Positions 23,326 through 27,042 of a stretch of DNA of 27,042 nt are shown one piece after another. The stretch is from Spongiibacteraceae bacterium UBA5047 (GTDB lineage: Bacteria > Pseudomonadota > Gammaproteobacteria > Pseudomonadales > Spongiibacteraceae). The notes beneath the pieces were generated by a model. The model had not been told where the DNA came from. It was given only the letters and a program-made list of their open reading frames with translations, and searched no databases. How positions within the stretch are numbered: the stretch's first letter is position 1; every line of letters begins with the position of its first letter. Location of the stretch: contig DIBR01000032.1 of NCBI GenBank assembly GCA_002415025.1, positions 1-27,042 of the forward strand, read 5' to 3'. Position numbers and translations under genes: made by a program.

Positions 23326-25706
23326 TTTTCACCAAAAGCGTAGCGCAGGTCCAATGTGTACGTGGGCTCGTCGTGTTCTGCAAGTGCCACATAGTTGCCG
23401 GGGTTGCGTGTGCCGTCCAGAAAAATGGTGCGCGTCTGTTCGCCGGTCAGATTCTTTGCGTTAAACACCACGCTCCAGCCGCCATCGCGTTGCTTGAAAC
23501 CCAGCCGCAGATTGACCTTGGTGGTCGCTTCCTGGAATGCCTGCTCGTCCAGATCGATATCCAGGTAGTGTTCACCCTGATGCAGAATGTCGAGGCCGAC
23601 CAGCATGCCCCAGCGGTCACTGACGGGAAACTTGAGCGAAGGATAAAGGCTTGCAGAGACTTTGGGCGCAAAAGGTACTTCGCGACCACTCAAGTTCTGG
23701 CGCGGAATTTCAGTGCCACACTCCGGCGGATTATCCGCAGTGGATTGCTGCGCGGTGCCGGGCGCACAGGGGTAACTGTCGTAAGCGGTGTCGGCCAGCC
23801 CCAGGCTGCCGGCGATGGTTAAGGCTTGCCACGACGGTAACCACTGAAAGTCGAGTTCGAAGCCCTTTCCCGTCGCTTCGGCAGCATTCACCGTCGTAAA
23901 CTGCACGCCATTGAAGGCCTGTACCTGAAGATCTTCGTAATCTACATGGTAGGCGGTTAAATTCAGCTGCAGGGTTTTGTCCAGCAGAAAGCTCTTGATG
24001 CCAATTTCTTTGGAGAAGGCACTTTCTTTGGTATAGGTCGTGTCGATGGGCGAAATCAGCGGGCCACTGACGCCACCACCTTTGGTGCCCTTGCTGGCAA
24101 CAGCGAACAGGCGCACGTCATCCAGAACCTCCCAGGAAAAGGCGAGTTTGGGCGACAGGTCGTATTCCCTGGCTTCATAGTTTTCAAAGAAATCCTCCTG
24201 TCCGCCAATTTGCTTGGCGATAACAGCGCTATCGGATTGCGAGCCGGTAAAGCCTTCTTTGTCTTCCTCGCCATAGCGCGCCCCCAGCGTTAAATCCATC
24301 CGCTCTGACAGATACCAGGTAAATTGGGCAAACACCGAGTGAGACGTGTTTTCCAGTGCCGAAATGTTGCGGGTTACCGCTCGATTCTGATTGGGGTTAC
24401 CGCTCGCGGCCCTGTCTGCAGTAATGAATAAGGGGACAATAACCGGCGCACTGGCCGCCGGCAGCCCGCCCTGTCCGGCACGCAGTACTTGCTCAAGTCC
24501 GTCGTAATTGATAATTGACAGCTGTGTGGCGGCGGCATCGGATTGATAGGTGAACAGGCCGGTGGCAAAGTCAATGCCATTGCCCCAGCCAAAGGGTGAG
24601 GGCAGGTCGCCGGTAAAGCGCAGTTCCAGCGATTTCTGGTCGAAGCCTTCCGGGCCATCCGTCCCCAGTTGGGAGAAGTCGACCGGGCTGAAGTCGGAGT
24701 CGAGTAGAAACGGTGAGCGAATCTTCGATGCATTGGCCACCAGAGTAATTTCCAGTGCAGGAACAGGGCCGACATTTTCAAAAAATGCTGTTGCATTGAA
24801 GGTTAAGGATTCGGAATGGCGTTCGTTGAATTCATCCACACTGATGGAGGAGCGGCCATCGTAGACGTCGTCTTCAAAGCGTGGGTCGGCCTCGCGGTAC
24901 ACTTCGGCTGCCCGTTCCGTGGCCAACTGGTGTTGAATACCATAGCCATTGATTTCCGAATCTGTCTGGAAATAATCCAGCCCCAGTTCGAGGTTGTCGC
25001 CGGCCTCCCAGACTAATCGCAGGCGCAAGGATTCGTCTTCCTGTGTCAGCTCTTTATCCAGAGTGGTGTTGTAATTGCCGGTTTCCCGCTCACGTTTGCG
25101 AAAGGAAAGCCGAGCGCCGAGCTTGTCCGAGAAAACGGGAAAAGACAGGCCGCCTTCAATGCGCCGCTCGTTGAGAGAACCTCCCGCGAGATTAAAGTAG
25201 CCGTGGAGCTCAGTGTCGGGCGCCCGGGTTGTAAAGTTCAGCACCCCCGATACGGTGTTCTTGCCAAAGAGCGTACCCTGAGGCCCGCGCAAAACTTCAA
25301 CACGCTCCATATCAAAGGCGCCATCATTGGTGAAGGTGGCGCGCCCGTAATAGACATCGTTAATGACCACGCCCACCGAAGGTTCGATATTGCGTGCCAG
25401 CGGCGGCGTACCGAAACCGCGAATACTTAGTACCGGGTTCGAGTTGTTGGAGTTGAACTTCACATTGGGGGTGTATTGAACCATGTCCTGTACGTCAACC
25501 AGTGCGGCTTCACTGGCCAGTTCGCCACCGACAACCGACACCGACGCCGGCACATCAATCAGGCCCTGTTCGCGCTTCTGGGCCGTGACAATGACTTCTT
25601 CGATTAAGCGTTCCGCAGCAATACTTCCTGAGGCCAGGCACCCGAGCAGGGGGGACAGTGACAGCAGTGGAAATCTGCGGATTGGTCTTTGCGTTAGGTA
25701 AATCAT
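23322..25706 (-). CDS. TonB-dependent outer-membrane receptor
   Basis: A 794-residue receptor. After a signal peptide (hydrophobic about 12-30) comes a TonB box-like EEVIVTAQKREQ (36-47). The plug follows, with PASVSVVGG, LSIRGFGT and MERVEVLRGPQGTLFGKNTVSGVLNFTT, then a beta-barrel of alternating aromatic/polar strands ending LRYAFGEN. I chose ATG 25706; an in-frame TTG nine codons upstream has no support. Such receptors import siderophores, vitamin B12, sugars or other large molecules with TonB energy. The substrate cannot be told from the sequence. Expression is probably controlled by the dyad at 25762-25778, shared with the GST-like gene, rather than by iron. It probably shares a transcript with the MBL-fold lipoprotein downstream. 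Confidence 0.93.
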   Translation of the reverse strand: MIYLTQRPIRRFPLLSLSPLLGCLASGSIAAERLIEEVIVTAQKREQGLIDVPASVSVVGGELASEAALVDVQDMVQYTPNVKFNSNNSNPVLSIRGFGTPPLARNIEPSVGVVINDVYYGRATFTNDGAFDMERVEVLRGPQGTLFGKNTVSGVLNFTTRAPDTELHGYFNLAGGSLNERRIEGGLSFPVFSDKLGARLSFRKRERETGNYNTTLDKELTQEDESLRLRLVWEAGDNLELGLDYFQTDSEINGYGIQHQLATERAAEVYREADPRFEDDVYDGRSSISVDEFNERHSESLTFNATAFFENVGPVPALEITLVANASKIRSPFLLDSDFSPVDFSQLGTDGPEGFDQKSLELRFTGDLPSPFGWGNGIDFATGLFTYQSDAAATQLSIINYDGLEQVLRAGQGGLPAASAPVIVPLFITADRAASGNPNQNRAVTRNISALENTSHSVFAQFTWYLSERMDLTLGARYGEEDKEGFTGSQSDSAVIAKQIGGQEDFFENYEAREYDLSPKLAFSWEVLDDVRLFAVASKGTKGGGVSGPLISPIDTTYTKESAFSKEIGIKSFLLDKTLQLNLTAYHVDYEDLQVQAFNGVQFTTVNAAEATGKGFELDFQWLPSWQALTIAGSLGLADTAYDSYPCAPGTAQQSTADNPPECGTEIPRQNLSGREVPFAPKVSASLYPSLKFPVSDRWGMLVGLDILHQGEHYLDIDLDEQAFQEATTKVNLRLGFKQRDGGWSVVFNAKNLTGEQTRTIFLDGTRNPGNYVALAEHDEPTYTLDLRYAFGEN

Positions 25707-25749
25707 TATCAGGGGCTCCGATAGTTCGAGCAAAAGCGTGCTGCGGGTG

Positions 25750-25779
25750 ATCGTATTATTATGGCATTAACAGTGCCAA
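25750..25779 (-). promoter_or_regulatory. Promoter and 17-bp TetR-type operator of the TonB receptor
   Basis: On the minus strand TTGGCA (25779-25774) and TACGAT (25755-25750) are spaced by 18 bases. The dyad TGGCACTGTTAATGCCA (25778-25762) overlaps the -35. Compared with the dyad upstream of the GST-like gene it is identical at 13 of 17 positions. Both dyads sit one base inside the -35 and use the same 18-base spacer. Confidence 0.7.
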
Positions 25780-25912
25780 TATGTGGCGTAACTGGAAAAA
25801 TGTCAAGCGCCGCATGGCCTAATTGACGGGGTTTTTGATAACTCGTTGATTTAGCGCGTAATCCGATGAGAAGTCGCGGCTAATGCTGAAGCGATAGCGG
25901 AGATGGGCGTGC

Positions 25913-26503
25913 TTACTGGCGCGCCAGCAGGTCCTTGATAAGAGTGGTGACGATCTCACGGCTTGCGGATTTGCTCAGCCCCTGATGTTCGCGCATGCGG
26001 TGCCACATTTCAAAGGAGGCGATGGCATCCACCGCTTCTCGATAGGTTTTATCGATTTTGGTGAGCTCCGGTAGCCAGTCGTCAAGATCCTTGCGCAGAC
26101 CGCGCTGGATTTTGGCGTAATTTTTTTGCAGGAAATCATATTTCCAGCGCTGGGCAGCGGTGCACAGCATAATATTGGTGTTCTGTTCATACACCTCTGC
26201 ATGCCGTTCGACAGCGTGTTCTATCCGTTCGTCGAGCGTCCCTTTTCTATCTCCCCCCAGTGTCAGGGCGATATATTCATCACGAATACTGTCATCGACG
26301 GCGACAAACAGCGTGCTCATATCTTCGAAGTGACGAAAGAAGGTACGCAATCCAACGCCGGCGCGCTCTGCAATTTGCTGCGCAGTTGGAATCAGCACGC
26401 CTTCCTGAACCAGTTCCGTAGCTGCGGCAACAATGGCGGCGCGGCTACGCTCGGTCCGCTGGCGGCGGCCGTCTGCGGGCTTCTGAGTGGTGGTTTTGGG
26501 CAT
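25913..26503 (-). CDS. TetR-family transcriptional regulator
   Basis: A 196-residue regulator. An N-terminal helix-turn-helix (about residues 40-62, TAQQIAERAGVGLRTFFRHFEDMSTLF) is preceded by the usual first helix (RSRAAIVAAATELVQEG). The C-terminal ligand-binding part resembles no subfamily I can name. AGGA lies nine bases before ATG 26503. The gene sits between the TonB receptor (same strand, downstream) and the divergent GST-like gene. The most economical idea is that it represses both by binding the 17-base dyads. The distinct palindrome at 26538-26552 may be its own operator. Confidence 0.9.
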   Translation of the reverse strand: MPKTTTQKPADGRRQRTERSRAAIVAAATELVQEGVLIPTAQQIAERAGVGLRTFFRHFEDMSTLFVAVDDSIRDEYIALTLGGDRKGTLDERIEHAVERHAEVYEQNTNIMLCTAAQRWKYDFLQKNYAKIQRGLRKDLDDWLPELTKIDKTYREAVDAIASFEMWHRMREHQGLSKSASREIVTTLIKDLLARQ

Positions 26504-26537
26504 ATACCGGATTCCTGAGCGTGGCGCAAAAATATTT

Positions 26538-26552
26538 ATTCATGCGATGAAT
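26538..26552. promoter_or_regulatory. Perfect palindrome upstream of tetR
   Basis: ATTCATGCGATGAAT has six-base arms around GCG. It lies 35 bases upstream of the regulator's start codon, in its likely leader or promoter. It differs from the 17-base dyad at the two target promoters, so it may serve autoregulation or another protein. Confidence 0.45.
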
Positions 26553-26646
26553 GAGGCCGCGAGCAATTGTATATAGTGGCATATTCTCTGTCTATTGTTG
26601 CCCATCGACAAAGCGACTCACGGCGATAAAACCGCGCGACCATATA

Positions 26647-26676
26647 TTGACATTATTAGTGTCATAACAGTAAAGT
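26647..26676 (+). promoter_or_regulatory. Promoter and 17-bp TetR-type operator of the GST-like gene
   Basis: A perfect -35 TTGACA (26647-26652) and TAAAGT (26671-26676) are spaced by 18 bases, giving a leader of about 34 bases before ATG 26717. The dyad TGACATTATTAGTGTCA (26648-26664) overlaps the -35. Its reverse complement, TGACACTAATAATGTCA, matches the TonB-receptor operator except at positions 3, 8, 9 and 15. Positions 3 and 15 differ in a way that keeps the dyad (G/C versus A/T). Confidence 0.72.
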
Positions 26677-26716
26677 CAATAGCTCATTGTGATTCTGCTG
26701 GTGGCCGGGGCCTTAT

Positions 26717-27042
26717 ATGGATACATCTGATCGACTGCAACTTATCGGCGCACCTGCGTCGCCCTATACCCAGAAAATGCTGGGTTTACTGCGTTATCGT
26801 CAGATTCCCTATAGCGTTAGGTGGGGGATGCCGGAGACAGTGCTGGAACAGATGGGCATAGCCAAACCCAAGATGGTTTTCCTGCCCACGTTTTTGTTTG
26901 ACGATGGCGAAGGTGAACTTGTCGCCCGTTGTGATTCAACGCCGATTATCCGCGAGTTGGAGACGCGGTACCCGGCGCGTTCGGTATTGCCGCGCGACCC
27001 TGCACTCGCCTTTATCGACTATTTGCTCGAAGATTTCGCCGA
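26717..27042 (+). CDS. Glutathione S-transferase-like protein, 3' end outside window
   Basis: The first 108 codons of a protein with a GST N-terminal thioredoxin fold: LIGAPASPYTQKMLGLLRYR, then a segment ending in the DSTPIIRELETRYP block, which matches the GST glutathione-binding Asp/Ser region. The APASPY start is the Ser/Cys catalytic region of GSTs and glutaredoxin-like proteins. GGGG lies six bases before ATG 26717. The second, helical domain is cut by the window end. It may conjugate glutathione to, or isomerise, an electrophile; many such proteins only bind ligands. It is divergent from the TetR regulator and carries the shared 17-base operator, so it is probably induced together with the TonB receptor. 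Confidence 0.82.
   Translation, partial: MDTSDRLQLIGAPASPYTQKMLGLLRYRQIPYSVRWGMPETVLEQMGIAKPKMVFLPTFLFDDGEGELVARCDSTPIIRELETRYPARSVLPRDPALAFIDYLLEDFA

Noticed and set aside
25697..25710. Fur-box-like GATAATGATTTACC at the TonB-receptor start codon
   Set aside because: Only the left half matches; the right half is poor (12 of 19 positions overall), and the site covers the ATG rather than the promoter. Iron control of this receptor is not supported.

Overview
The window looks like a chromosomal segment of a free-living, probably marine, gammaproteobacterium. This is inferred from gene content: a TonB-dependent receptor, a wax ester/triacylglycerol synthase cluster, a ketosteroid-dehydrogenase-like flavoprotein, an imelysin/di-haem iron cluster, and two families of REP-like palindromes, one resembling the enterobacterial and one the Pseudomonas type. 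A Cellvibrionales/Spongiibacteraceae-like lineage would fit, but sequence reading alone cannot prove it. There are no rRNA or tRNA genes, no CRISPR array, and no phage or IS transposase.

Region 1 (1-11326) is a lipid-metabolism block. A UbiB/AarF kinase is followed by a tightly packed plus-strand run: an alpha/beta hydrolase, a WS/DGAT-like acyltransferase whose active-site motif has decayed (HRALVDV in place of HHxxxDG), a PhaC-like Cys-hydrolase with a basic tail, an epoxide-hydrolase-like enzyme and a KstD-like FAD dehydrogenase. Several genes overlap by ATGA. A convergent SDR and a second WS/DGAT follow; this one has an intact HHSLVDG motif and a long Lys/Ala/Pro tail. REP-like inverted pairs fill the gaps.

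Region 2 (11327-17580) is a minus-strand operon of five exported proteins behind one sigma70-like promoter that carries a Fur box. In order of transcription they are imelysin, di-haem c-type oxidoreductase (DUF1111), a second imelysin-like lipoprotein with a changed motif, a Tat-exported DUF1513 protein and a Tat-exported multicopper oxidase. Together they suggest an iron-responsive periplasmic redox/iron-handling system with no membrane permease in the cluster.

Region 3 (17584-22205) is mixed: a two-CBS-domain protein, a small putative secreted protein, a type I sulfatase behind a LacI-type palindrome, a YdjM-like membrane protein, an S4 RNA-binding protein and a conserved-looking 31-residue Lys-rich protein with a strong terminator.

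Region 4 (22206-27042) holds a metallo-beta-lactamase-fold lipoprotein, a TonB-dependent receptor, a TetR regulator and a divergent glutathione S-transferase-like gene cut by the window end. The receptor and GST promoters carry the same 17-bp dyad at the same place over the -35 box, with compensating changes in the two half-sites. This defines a small, apparently TetR-controlled regulon.
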